DNA of 64,000 nt from Heterostelium album PN500 (GCF_000004825.1 NW_008805068.1:1550001-1614000), one strand, 5' to 3'. Counted from the first letter of the stretch, positions 36,328 through 47,675 are shown. Program-made: numbers and translations. Notes: a model not told the origin generated them from the sequence alone.

Positions 36328-37192
36328 CTTTTAAAAAAAAAATCATAACTAGAATAATATAATATATTCTGTATACAGGTAACAATTAAAAAAAAAATTA
36401 AAAAAAAAAAAAAAAAAAAATTAAAAAAAAAATTGTGGGTGACCACACAACTGCCAAATTTTTTTTGTTTTTCAGTGAGGATGAGAATCTTGCTTGGGGT
36501 TCAAAAGTACCTACTACGTTTTTCCAAATATAGGTGCTTTTTTCAATTATTTTTATAAAAAACATGCCAACAATGTGTGAGATAGGGGTTTAAATCATTT
36601 TTTTAGACGTACGAGTCCCCGGAGTGGTGTGCACTACAAACGGTTCTTCAAAGTTAAACAGGTTATAATTATTCTTGCCTTTAAATACTTTGGTATCTTC
36701 TTTAGTTGACAGCATGAAGTCTAAAAAGAGTCTCTACGCTAGAATTATAATTAGTAGTAGTAGCATTTATGTGATTTCATTTTAGTAAGTCTTAAATATT
36801 TGAAAATAAAGATAATCATTTTTTTTCATCATACCTTCTTAAAGTCAAGTTGACACCAAAAGAACAAAAAGTGTTCCAATCTCCAAACAAAAGTAAGATA
36901 CAACTCTACGGTTTATAGGTCTGGACGAAGAATAGACATAACGTAAATACCCTAATAATTTCAATGAAAAGGTATCATTCCAGATGCGATACAACAGATT
37001 CAAAACTTCACATTCGGTGTCATTTTGAATCAAAAAACTGCGCAAAAAAAAAATCAAAAAAATTGTGTGAAGTTCATCAATTAATATTATTGACTTCATT
37101 TTTAAGTTGAATATAATAATTATGTTTTTTAATTTTGATTCAATATTGAATGAGTATAAGTATTTTGTTAGTTGCATGTGGATCCTGTTTCA
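36328..37192. other. Spacer with short unexplained protein-like fragments
   Basis: A minus-strand frame at about 36594-36740 reads DTKVFKGKNNYNLFNFEEP and on to a stop, and another at 36845-37177 contains ECEVLNLLYRIWND and LLGYLRYVYSSSRP. Both look more protein-like than the AT-rich background but have no start, no partner exons and no recognised family. They may be relics of a dictyostelid repeat-gene family. Confidence 0.3.
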
Positions 37193-39123
37193 TTATTTGG
37201 TAAACTTTGTACATGTCAAAACATCACCGTATTCATTTATGGTAGCAACTCCATCTTTACATTCACCAGTTGCACCCAATGCCTTTGAATATTGGAATGA
37301 TTCTTCAATATAAACAGTTACAATATTGAATTCCAATTTGTTTGAAAAATTAACAATATTATAATAACCATTGATAGAATCTGAATAGAAAGTATTTGAT
37401 TGTGAACTTTTTAAAAACAAATAAAGATAACGAGATTAGTTAATAATATTACTTTTCTTTTTTAATTAAATTACATACTCTGAACTTAGAGAACCAAAGA
37501 AATAACCACCAATTAGTGAATCAGGTGGTGAGATGAAATAGATTCCACCAGCATGTGCCTTTGCAGCATTAAACAATAATTGTGTTTGATTCAAATTAAC
37601 ATAAACTGGTTGATTATAATATTGATTAAGATTCTAATAAAAAAAAAAAGTTTAAAAAATTAATTATTATGAGTTTTATATTTAATCAATATGTTACTAA
37701 TTATACTTACAATTGCACCACCACTACCAGTTACAATATTATTTTCAATATATGAATAGGTTATATTAACATTTTGTACCACATTTCCATTGATTATATA
37801 GAATGCACCCCCATTATTGGCAACACTGTTTCTGATATCGGTGTACTCCACCTCAATGGATCCAGTATCCACAAAGATCGCTCCACCAAATCCATTGGTT
37901 TCACTTGCACTGTTACCATAGAGATCACTATTACCAATGTATAGGTATGGAGTGCTACTACCTTGCTTGATAACATAGAATACACCTCCACTAGTGGCCT
38001 GGTTATATCTAAAACTTGAAAAGTTTGCATTTGTAAAGGAGTTCGAATAGACAACACCGCCATATACAGTGGCACTGTTGTTGGTGAAAGTACTCTCTTT
38101 AATATCGAGTGCTCCAAAAGAGTTGATTACACCACCATTATTTGCAGAGTTTAACGAGAACTCTGAGCTGGTGATGGTTACACTGTAGAGTGATCTAAAG
38201 ACACCACCGTTATAGGCACTATTACCAGTGAAGAAAGAGTTGACCGCAACAATATTGGAACCGTCGGCAACACCACCAAATGAAGCAACATTCGAATCGA
38301 ATATAGAATCTATGATATTCAATGAAAAAGCACCACCAATAACACCACCACCTCCATTCTTGACAGCATTTTGTGAAAATGTAGAGTTGAACACCTCAAC
38401 ATTTGAAACATCTGCATAGACAAAACCACCGTTTGTCGATGCTTTACAATTCTGAGCATTAACATTACTGAAAGAGATTTCAGAAAAAAAAGAATTGGAA
38501 TTTCGATCGAAATTCAAACAACCACCGTTATTAGTTGAAGTACCACCAACAAAATTTAATCCATGGAAACTAATTGTAATTGGTTTGTTTATAGTTAAAC
38601 TTAAAAATTGATTCTAAACATTGTTTTATTAGTTTATTATTAGATTGTTTGTTTTTTTTTAAAAAAAAGATCTTCTTTAACTTACGGAACCACAATTAAA
38701 AGTAGCAACACCATCATAGGAAGTAATATTGAGTGATCCTCCAATTTGAAAGAAACTTGCTGGCAAAGAACCGGGACATGATAAACCTGAATAACTACCA
38801 CCTGGAATTAATATAGCAAAATTTGAATATGAATTCGAATTACTATTAAATGAACTTAAACATTTAAAGATCGACGGACATTGTCTGATTTAATAAATAT
38901 AATAGTTAGTATATGTTTATTTTTTAAAAAAAATAAAATAACAATTTACTTACAATGTATTACTGTTCAATTGACAATTTGAATTGGGTTGAACATAACA
39001 ATTCAAAACATTTGAATCTTGATTTTTTGTTTTAATTTGAAATGTTGTTGTTGGTGTTCCATTTGATTGACAAGTCGTTAAGAGTACTACAATTAAAAAC
39101 AAATAAAAAGTATTTGAATTCAT
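37193..39123 (-). CDS. Secreted beta-helix (polymorphic-outer-membrane-protein-like repeat) protein
   Basis: Five exons: 39123-38954, 38884-38686, 38613-37711, 37633-37479 and 37406-37193; 546 residues. Signal peptide MNSNTFYLFLIVVLLTTCQS, then a conserved-looking Cys-containing domain, then from about residue 135 to 420 a run of GG(A/V)(F/I)-x-x and N-(S/N)-(A/S)-x-x-x-GG repeats typical of right-handed parallel beta-helix or POMP-like proteins. Dictyostelids have a family of such secreted or surface proteins. Most known relatives are much longer and end in EGF-like and membrane segments; this one stops at LTCTKFTK with no anchor, so it may be a short secreted form or a truncated copy. Function unknown. 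Confidence 0.82.
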
Positions 39124-39703
39124 TTCTTAAATTTCTTTATAGAATAGTTTATTTTCACTCCATTCTTCTTTATTTATAGTTAACTGAGAAGATAACATTG
39201 TAGTTTATATCTTTTAACTATCTCTAATATCTTTTTTAAAAAAATAAAGAATGTAAAAAAATGTAGATCAAGTTGATTTTTATGATTTTACTCTTTTCAA
39301 AAATTTATAAATTTAATATTAAAAACAAATATATGATAATACATAGATATTTTGATAAAGTTATCGATAAAATCTTTGATATTGCAATATTCATTTAAAT
39401 CTTATTATTAAATATTTGTAATCAAATATCAGATATTTCTTTGTAAAAGTACAACGAATTCATTCAATATTTAAACTTTAAAATGTAAGAATTGATATTT
39501 TATATAGAAATACTTTTGATTTTGTTTTAAATAGTAAGAAATCAAGTGATGTTACTTTTTAAACATCTTATTTTATCTGTTTTTTTTTTTTTATTAATTT
39601 TTGAAAAAATTTGATTATATTTCATTGAAAAATGATACAGTGTATTTGATATTTTTTTCATTTTTTTAATGTCTTTTGTTATATAATTTGTTGTTTAAGC
39701 ATT
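39124..39703. other. Divergent promoter region (beta-helix gene / PIG-C)
   Basis: 580 AT-rich bases with no gene and no distinctive motif other than T runs. Confidence 0.55.
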
Positions 39704-41109
39704 ATGAAAGACAGATGTCAGCATTGTGGTTGTGATAATTCAAGCCATACAACCCTTAGTGTATGTAGTAATAAGAATAAAAACACAAAGAACATTTAAC
39801 TAAAGCTATCGACGTTTTGTTTATTATTTAGAAATCACCAAATAGTAAATCTTCAATATCACCTGGTGGTAGTCAATGTATAAATCAACAGCAACAACAA
39901 CAACAACAGCAGCAACAACAGCAACAACAGCAGCAACAACCACCAACAGTAAAATGGAGAAAGATTCTATATGAACAACAAGCATTCCCAGATAACCATA
40001 CAGACGAAACATTCTTAATAGAACTTATACAAAATGGTAAGTTTATTATCATATCAATTTGTTGTTTAGTTAATTTATTATTAACAATTATTATTATTAA
40101 TTTATTAGCAAACTTTATAAAATATGATTTCTGGAAGATTGTAATAGATAGTTTTACAGTTACACAACAGATTACATGTGTCATTCTATTCGTGATTGTA
40201 TTCTTTCATTCACTAAAGCATACACTTACACTTAGATTCTTGGTGAGTCTAGCAATGGTTCTTTTAGTATTAGGATATATAGTTATTATCATTATAGATC
40301 CAACCTCTGATTGTAAGTAAATAATAAAAACGATTACGATATCTATTATACTTATTATTATTATTATTATTATTAACAATAAATGATCATAGTTCATTCA
40401 ATAAAAGATAGTATTTTACATGTTATATTATTATTTGGTACAGTTTACGCATTATCACCGGTGTTAAGAACATTGACAAATTCATTTAGTGATGATACGA
40501 TATGGGCGCTAACCTTTATTCTACTGCTGGCGCACCTATTCTTTCATGACTATGGTTATACGAATAATGAATCAACGAAATTCTCAGCACCGATATCTCT
40601 TAATGCCGCTATATTCGCTTCAGTACTTCTAGGATCTAGATTACCTTCAAACATTCATGTATTTGTTTTGATTACATATTCAATACAAACGTTTGCTCTT
40701 TTCCCAATTGCAAGACATCATATAAAGGTATTTAAATTAAACAGCGCATTTACATTTGAACATCAATCAAATCATTCATTAACCTTAATATTAACATAAT
40801 CAACACCTATTAGCGTCACTCATTAGAATTACATGTAGGATTAACAGTTATATTATGTATAACATGTAGTTTATTACTTTTAGGTATGAGTACATTACTT
40901 TCGTTTTTTTACATTGGTATTGTAATGACTATCACATTTATATGTCCATTATGGTTAATATTCATTCAAAAATATAAAAAGTAAGTAATAATAATATTAA
41001 CAATTACATAATATTATTTAACTCGACAATTTATTAAATCTAATTTAGTGAGATCAATGGTCCATGGGATGAAGCATCAGTTATATCTCAAAGTGGTGGT
41101 GAATTTTAA
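39704..41109 (+). CDS. pigC: Phosphatidylinositol N-acetylglucosaminyltransferase subunit C (PIG-C/GPI2)
   Basis: Six exons: 39704-39760, 39832-40036, 40109-40312, 40393-40727, 40814-40980 and 41049-41109; 342 residues. A short Cys/His leader and a poly-Gln tract precede the domain, which opens WRKILYEQQAFPDNHTDETF. Core strings SPVLRTLTNSFSDDTIWAL, AHLFFHDYG, SLNAAIFASVLLGSRLP and the C-terminal NEINGPWDEA match PIG-C throughout, with six to eight hydrophobic helices. PIG-C is part of the ER complex that puts GlcNAc on phosphatidylinositol, the first step of GPI-anchor synthesis. The first exon is only 19 codons; its start gives the only in-phase splice. Confidence 0.93.
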
Positions 41110-42057
41110 TCAAATAAATAGAGATATTTTATTTTACCTATAGAGTTATCTTTCATTTTTTTTCGAGTTACAATCAAATCTCAATTTGTATTTCTTTTCC
41201 AAACACCAACAACTATGATAAGACAACTCTATCTTTATCATTTCTATTATTATTGATTTCATTTTTAAGTTGTAATGCCACTCCAAGAGTAGTTTCATCA
41301 CAAGCACCACCAACCACTTTAAAGTCCATGACAAAAAGGTCTATGGCTAAAATTTCTCAGTCCTCATGATTTTTTTGTTGTTTATCAATTAACTCCATAG
41401 ATCTTTCCAGGGATATTGCTTTGAAATGAATACACTCTGTTCTCAATATTAATTATTGAAATCACAACCCAATAAATTTTCTTTAATACTAAAAAGAACA
41501 TGACAGAGAACACAATACCCAAAAAATAAATTAGAGAGGTTGAACCACTTAAATATAAACAAAACTTCCAAAATATGAATGATAACAAGTATGGGTACTT
41601 TGAAAAGAAATTTTTTGGGATATTAACATCAGAAGAATAAATTTTGGAAAAATTAAAAATCTTCCAGTTCTTTGTACCTCCAAACGCAATGGAAACCAAA
41701 ATTCATGAACTCCAATTTAAAGTTATAACCTTAATAGATTTTAAATTATTTTGTTTCCAACCATCCAGAAAAAACCGGTTTTAATTAAAACGCATTCAAT
41801 TCCTATCAATTGAAGATAAATTGCCCAAAAGATTTCTTTTTTTTTTAAAAAATTTTATTTTTAAATCAACTCTTGATTTTTAGGGATTATTAATCTTTAA
41901 AACCAAGGATAGATTCAGGATATTTTTAAACATGTTTCTAATACAAAAGAAATAATCTTTAAATTCTCAGAGTTTCTTTAAGTTCAAAAAATTTTCATTT
42001 CTGTTTTTTTGAGAATTCATAAACTTCTAATAGTATCTATTCATTTAATAAAAAATT
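41110..42057. other. Intergenic spacer
   Basis: Holds a 104-codon minus-strand frame (41385-41699) with two hydrophobic stretches (YLLSFIFWKFCLYL, IYFLGIVFSVMFFLV); it could be a fragment of a membrane-protein gene, but it has no partner exons and no recognised family. A 12-bp palindrome AAAACCGGTTTT is at 41771-41782. Nothing else seen. Confidence 0.4.
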
Positions 42058-43740
42058 ATGAATAATTCATTATTGTTTTTATTTTCTATTCTTATTGTGA
42101 ATGTGGTTCATTCGACCACACCAACTTTTAAAATAGATTATGAACCATCACTTAATTTAATAAAAGAATTGTAAATAGAAAATAAAAAATAAAAAAAATA
42201 TTCCAGTTTAATTAATTTATTATATTTTAGAAATCAAAGTCAATTATATGAATATATTTCATTTGGTTATGAAAAACCAATATACCTCGCAAATATATCT
42301 GGAACTCATTATGAGATGGGTTATGTATATGGAGCATTCTTTTCAAATGCAATCTTGGAAACCTATCAAAATTTAATGGACTCTCTTTTACCAAATCGAG
42401 AACATCAAGATCTATTTGCTCTGTTCTTGGATTGGCAATTTAAAGATTATCTTTCAAAACAACTTCCATCCGAATATGTTGATGAAATGAATGGAATCAA
42501 AGATGGTGCTAATCAAGTAGGTCAAATTCCAGATTCAGATATTTATGTAGCTCGTATAATGGCAATTGCAAATTTACCAGGTGATGTTTTTACAAATATA
42601 GAATATTTGCTTGAAAAGTAAGTATTTTAAAAATTATCAAAAGTTAGAATCTATTAAAAATATATCTTACTAATATTCCAAATTTATAGTGAATTTGGTA
42701 CATTACTAGAATTTGCCTTTAAAAAAGATTGGAAAGATATTATTTCAAGTGAAAAGATCACACAAGTTATGAAATCATTGAAATCCTCAAATTTACAAGG
42801 ATGGCAATGTTCACATTTTAGTGTATTTGGTAATAGAACTGTTAATGGTGATGTTTTTAATGGTAGAAATCTTGATTGGTTCCCTGATACTGGTATCGCT
42901 CAATATAAAGTATTGGTTGTATATCATCCAATAGATCAGAATGGTGTTGCTAAATACTCTCATGTTAGTGTTGGTTTCGCTGGTATGTTGGGTGTACTCA
43001 CTGGTATAAGTGAGCATGGTATTTTCGTTGCAGAGTCTGGTAGTGATAGTAAACTGGTTACATTTGATGGATTCGCTTGGACTGTTAGATTGAGATACAT
43101 CATGGAGAACGCTGCAAACATTGAAGAAGCTCTCAATTTATGGGCTGCCACAAACAACACATTCGGTATGAATCATATGATATCATCTGCTTTTGAAGTT
43201 GATAGTGTAGAGCATCCAGCATTTGCATTGGAGACAATGAAAGGTTACACTGCATACTTCCCAGATAACGATCCAGCTGAACAATTCTACTATGAAAACA
43301 CCGATATTCAAATGGGATACCCAATTAAACAGGCAGTCTATAGAACTAATCATGGTTATGACCCATATATTCGTAAGGAGCAAGCATATGCACCAAAACC
43401 TACTGACGATACTATGGTAAGATACTTCCTATTCCACGATAATTTCGAGTATTACCAACAAACAAAAACGAATGCTATCGATGATTTGGAAGCAGTAAAT
43501 ATTACTTCTATCTTGGGAACCAAAAATACTACTGATTTCTACAGTTGTGAACGAGCATGGAATGGTGGAAATGTAGTATCAGCCACATTTCATGCACAAA
43601 CCTCAACAATGTATATTGCCTATGAAGAAGGATTTGGCAGACAGAGAATATGTGCATGTTGTAATGTTTATGTAAAGATAGATTTAGCACTATTTTTGGT
43701 AAATCATCATCTCTTAACGCCAAACTTGATACCGTCATAA
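42058..43740 (+). CDS. C45/penicillin-acylase-like Ntn amidohydrolase, secreted
   Basis: Three exons, 42058-42170, 42231-42617 and 42690-43740, 516 residues. Signal peptide about 1-19 (MNNSLLFLFSILIVNVVHS). The GTHYEMGYVYG segment and later QGWQCSHFSVFGNRT ... GRNLDW fit acyl-CoA:6-aminopenicillanate acyltransferase/acid-ceramidase-like enzymes, in which the propeptide is removed and Cys (about 207 here) becomes the N-terminal nucleophile. GISEHGIFVAESG and FALET follow the same fold. Likely lysosomal or secreted, cutting an amide; substrate unknown. Odd point: after YVKIDLALF the frame ends in a non-family-like tail, while the next frame reads FGKSSSLNAKLDTV, which would fit a one-base change in a T run. 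Confidence 0.83.
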
Positions 43741-44169
43741 AAGATAAATAATAAAAAAAATTACAAATACTGGTGGGAGTAATAAAATAACCATATTCCT
43801 GATTAAATATTATCTAAATATTTCAAATAAAATATTATTAATATTATTTTTCTTTATTTATTTAAGAAAAGATAGGTTTTAATTTTATAATTGAATAAAA
43901 ACTAAAAAAATACAAACATAAATAAATATTGGAAAAAATTAATTTTTTATTTTTTTTAAAGTCAAAACAATACTGGCTCTTGCTTGTAACAATAAATCGA
44001 AAAAAATAAAAAAACCACACTGATCACATTAACCCCACTAATTTTTAATTTTTACATTTTTTTTAAAATTAATGCGCATGCGAAAGTTGTTGGGAGCCAG
44101 TTTTGTTTTGTATTTAGAAAATAAAAATACTAAGAATTGTAATTTTAACTTTAAATATATAAATATAAA
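43741..44169. other. Intergenic spacer containing an inverted repeat
   Basis: No gene. Contains inverted repeat arms at 43963-43979 and 44094-44110 and the palindrome CGCATGCG near 44075-44082. Confidence 0.6.
43963..44110. repeat. 148-bp inverted-repeat unit (possible small non-autonomous element)
   Basis: CAAAACAATACTGGCTC at the left end and GAGCCAGTTTTGTTTTG at the right end are reverse complements at 16 of 17 positions. The inside is AT-rich and non-coding. This is the shape of a miniature inverted-repeat element, or of a hairpin in the leader of the next gene. No clear target-site duplication is visible. Confidence 0.4.
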
Positions 44170-44673
44170 ATGATTTGTGATAAAATTGACAGACAGAGAA
44201 GAAATCTAAAATTGAGAAAGCAAGGATTACTTGCTGGAAATGGAGATTCAACACCCAAGCCAAAGAATCCACCAAAGAAAGAACTTATGATTCCATCCTA
44301 TATCTATGTATGCGTTTATTGCGATGAAAACAATAAATGGAAAGATCAAAAAGAGTGATCAAAGTGCGATAATTGTTATAGGGAAGCATTAAAGGAAGGC
44401 ATTGGTAAATTCAAGTGTGAATGAGGTCATTCTTTCAAAGGCTACATTCGTGAGGGAGTTGGATCAATGTGCTATAAATGCCGTAACATTGTGATGCCAA
44501 AGACAATCATTCCTACCAGACCTATGAATAGAAGAGGTAAATCGGAAAAGACTCATAGCTGTCAGGTTTGTAATGGTCACACTCCATGTCCACTCAAAGC
44601 AAGCATTGGCACCAAAGATGTTGATAAAGGTGAAACAAGAAATCAAAGAAGAAGAAGAAGAAACAGAAAATAA
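44170..44673 (+). pseudogene. Zinc-ribbon protein gene with two in-frame TGA codons
   Basis: One frame runs 168 codons from ATG 44170 to TAA 44671-44673 with only two interruptions, both TGA (44356-44358 and 44422-44424). Around them the sequence keeps regular Cys pairs: CVYC, CDNC, FKCE-(TGA)-GHSFKG, MCYKC, CQVC, and a very basic Arg-rich end. The layout recalls 3CxxC-type zinc-finger proteins that bind RNA. The first TGA follows QKE and precedes SKCDNC; the second falls where Trp or Cys would be expected. Either the gene is a young pseudogene (TGG or TGC/TGT to TGA twice) or TGA is read through. A selenocysteine gene is less likely. Confidence 0.5.
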
Positions 44674-44774
44674 TTGAACACCAAAATAGATTTATAGACC
44701 AATATGTACAAGAATAAAAGTATAAAGTAAATTTTAGATTTTAAATTTCTTTTTCTCAAAATAGCAAATTTAAT

Positions 44775-45404
44775 GTGATAAATAATGAAAAAGTACAACC
44801 GATATGTATTGATTATTACTCTTTAAATATGTTCAATCAATACACATCGGTTGTACATTTCGGTAGTCGAGTTGCGGTGATTGACTTCAATGTCGAAAGA
44901 GTCCAAGATATTATCGATATCATCCAACAATCACCAGATCTTGGGATTTTCCAAACTCCAATTCTTATCTTCACAACTGATCCTGTTCATCAAGTTGTTG
45001 AATCTGGCAGATACCAAGAATATGCATAACTGCTGACAGCAAATCTCAGGTCAAACACCCTGTCGTTCATATAATAACTAATCTCGGAGATACTTGGAGA
45101 TTTAGATGGATAAAGGACTGAAAGACTCTGACAATCTGTTAAAGGACCATCTCAAGCTCTCGAGTTAATGAAGATTCGAATCCGCACAAGTATACCTTTC
45201 GATATAACAACTCACCCACATCTCTAAAAGAGCAAGACTACATCAAACCAGTCACGTTAAAAACATCAATACAGATGTTGCCAATTCTAGAGATCTCTTG
45301 GATATACTCGATGATGAGGATGCACAAGAACTCTACCTCAATACAACGACACAACAGCTGATTGCTGATCAACAACAAACTGTAGACCCAACTCTACATG
45401 AATA
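44775..45404 (+). pseudogene. Broken gene of unknown family
   Basis: Protein-like sequence continues across this stretch in changing frames, starting at MINNEKVQPIC and including SRVAVIDFNVERVQDIIDII, HPVVHIITNLGDTWRFRWI and, near the end, LLDILDDEDAQELYLNTTTQ. Base composition is clearly coding-like (less AT-rich than flanks). It has several breaks and is not functional as it stands. I do not recognise the family; the DTWRFRWI part loosely recalls nuclease-like domains of dictyostelid repeat genes, but that is weak. Confidence 0.45.
44793..44856. other. 21-bp near-perfect inverted repeat with 22-base loop (hairpin)
   Basis: The arms 44793-44813 (GTACAACCGATATGTATTGA...) and 44836-44856 are complementary at 20 of 21 positions, the only mismatch being A-C. 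The 22-base spacer would form the loop and a few more A-T pairs extend the base. It lies inside the start of the broken gene. It has the size of a small-RNA precursor hairpin, and could also be the relic of an inverted duplication. Confidence 0.6.
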
Positions 45405-46545
45405 GAAGACACTAAATAGTATTGTTTAAATAAATAAATAAATTAATTCTTTTGGAAAATAAAAAAATTCTAAATACACCACACTTTCCAATATTTTTAA
45501 GGGGTGCTCACATACTTTTGGATATATCTTGTTGGTAAGAATGTATTTACCTTTATTTTTATTTTTTTTATATCCATGGAAATTAAAGTTTTAAGTTTCA
45601 AAAATTTATTGAGAGCAGAATGTTGGTTCAAGTGTATTGGGATGAAATAATATTATTGTAAAACAAAACATATGTTAAAAAAAGTGAGGAATATCAAAAA
45701 ATTTTGATGAAACTCATGATACCTCAAACAAATCACACCTACTCCTATTTACTAAATTTTTCTCGAATAATTTCTTTTTTTGATATAAAAATAGTTTTTA
45801 TAGTGTTCTACAAAGAAACATTTCTTTATATCAATACAATTGACCTGGTACTTCAATTTGGTAACCCTTTAAATATATATATATAACACTTTTAAAATGA
45901 TAACCTAACAACAATGACATATAATAATATTAATAAGATAATTATTCTAACTATTCCAACAATTATAATTTCATTGTTGTTGAACTTGTCATTTGAGCTG
46001 TTTTAAAAGCATCCCTTCAACACAACTTAATCATAGAAATTAATTATTGATGCCCGTTTAAGACATTTCAACTTAAACTTTTAATAATTATTATCCTTAT
46101 ATAACATTTTAAACATTAAATCCCTTATTTAAGTTGATACTTAAAATCAAAACAAATTTATTTTAATAAATAACCAATTTCAGATTGATAATAAAAACAA
46201 TCAATTTGTTAGAGATATAATGAGAAATGATGATATGGATGATTAAGATGTGCTAACCTCATTTTTAAAAAAGAGGACACAATATTCATTTGTACTAAAA
46301 AAGGGGGTGGGTTAATTAGTCAATTTTCATTGGAATTTAAATATTTAAGTTTTAAATTAAAAATTAATCCCATTCAAATATCTAGAGATACCCCAACCAA
46401 TAACTAATTCAAGTATAAATTGAACAGAAGCTGAGCTAATTTTATTCATTATTCAATATTAAATATTGATATTATTATTTTAGTCAACTTATATTTTGAC
46501 AACATTTAATTATTATAGATAAATAAATTTAATATTATAATCATC
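45405..46545. other. Spacer upstream of the lysozyme gene with a repeat copy
   Basis: No gene. At about 45497-45525 the string GGGGTGCTCACATACTTTTG resembles the terminal motif of some Tc1-like transposons. The stretch 45881-46115 is a diverged copy of the 3' flank of the lysozyme gene (see separate entry). Confidence 0.5.
45881..46115 (+). repeat. Direct repeat, copy A (upstream of the GH25 gene)
   Basis: Starts ATATAACACTTTTAAAATGA and shares long blocks with 47443-47675, for example AAGATAATTATTCT, CCAACAATTATAATTTCATT, CAACACAACTTAATCATAGA and TTAATAATTATT, in the same order and strand, with small indels. By eye about 80-85% alike over ~230 bases. It is 1562 bases upstream of copy B. Confidence 0.85.
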
Positions 46546-47450
46546 ATGATAGTTAAAACTCTTTTATTTTTGTGTATCGTTCTTACTACGTTACCAAAAT
46601 CATCAGGCACATCCTTTGGTATAGATGTATCCACTAAAATCAGTGTTGAAGAATTCAAATGCTTACTTAATAATAATTTTATCTCCGTTACAATTCGTTG
46701 CTTTGAGTCCACCTATGGAAATCCCTCTGGTATTGTTGAATTAAAAATCAAACCTTAAAACTCTATATTTATTAACTTAATATATTAAATTTTATTTAAT
46801 TCAAATCACCTCTATTAAAAGGTTTTATTGATCCAAATTGTGGTAATTCCATCTATAATGCTTGGATTGCAGGCTTTACTTGGATTGATGTCTATATGTT
46901 TCCATGTCCCAAGTGTGGAAATGCTACAGGACAAGTAAATACATTAGTAAAATACTTGAGTGATACCTTTGGTTACACTACAATGGTGTGGGTAGATGTT
47001 GAAGAAAATTATAAACCCCCTTACTATTGGAGTAAAAGTATTTTATTTAATTTATTATTAATTTTAATAAGAGACCAATAATTAACTAATTCATTTTAAT
47101 TAGCCAACACCACTAAAAATGTAGAATTCTTCTCTGAAATAATAAATGCTCTTGAAGACAATGATATAACTATTGGGGTATATACTTCGAAATACCAATG
47201 GACATCGATTATGGGAAAATACACTGGTGGTTCACCCTATCCACTCTGGTATAACCATAATGATACAAAACCAAGCTTCGATGATTTTACTCCATTTGGT
47301 GGATGGACCTCTCCTGCAAGTAAACAGTACTTTCTTCAATATTCTATATGTAATGTTGGAGTAGATTTGGATATTAAGTTGTATGTTGAGGAATCCCACA
47401 ATATCCATGTACATAAGTCTTGTAAAAACAAAAATAAAAAATATATATAA
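46546..47450 (+). CDS. GH25-type lysozyme, secreted
   Basis: Three exons: 46546-46729, 46822-47037 and 47104-47450; 248 residues. Signal peptide about 1-20 (MIVKTLLFLCIVLTTLPKSS). The mature part opens GIDVSTKISVEEF (catalytic-site Asp), then FIDPNCGNSIYNAWIAGF, VDVYMFPCPKCGN, TMVWVDVEENYKP (Asp/Glu pair of the active site), TIGVYTSKYQW and FTPFGGWTSPASKQY, all as in GH25 muramidases of amoebae and nematodes. It would cut peptidoglycan of bacteria taken up as food, probably in phagosomes. Donors are GTATTG and GTATTT, weaker than usual here. Bracketed by direct repeats. Confidence 0.9.
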
Positions 47451-47675
47451 CACTTTTAAAATGACAACCAAAAAACAATGAAATAAATAATAAGATAATT
47501 ATTCTAAACTATTTCCAACAATTATAATTTCATTGTTGTTAAACTTGTCATTTGGTTTTAAAAGCATCTCAACTTTTTCATTTTCAACACAACTTAATCA
47601 TAGAAATAAATTATTTGATCAAAATAATTACAATTAAACGTTAATAATTATTAACCTTTATAATTTGATTCAAAC
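47443..47675 (+). repeat. Direct repeat, copy B (over the GH25 stop codon and 3' flank)
   Basis: Begins at the last codons of the lysozyme gene (ATATATATAACACTTTTAAAATGAC) and extends about 230 bases downstream. Partner of copy A at 45881-46115. Confidence 0.85.

Noticed and set aside
36600-36670. GC-richer stretch first considered as a 5S rRNA relic because of TTCAAAGTTAAACAGG
   Set aside because: The rest does not fit 5S rRNA, and one minus-strand frame reads through it as protein-like sequence.
44170-44673. Firm call as a selenoprotein
   Set aside because: No SECIS-like element was identified by eye and the TGA positions fit Trp or Cys loss as well; kept only as a question.
34939-46545. 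Search for retroelement or Polinton-type fossils near the tRNA gene and in the decayed tract
   Set aside because: No reverse transcriptase, integrase, capsid or polymerase-like sequence and no long terminal repeats were recognised; the 230-bp direct repeats bracket a spliced host lysozyme gene instead.
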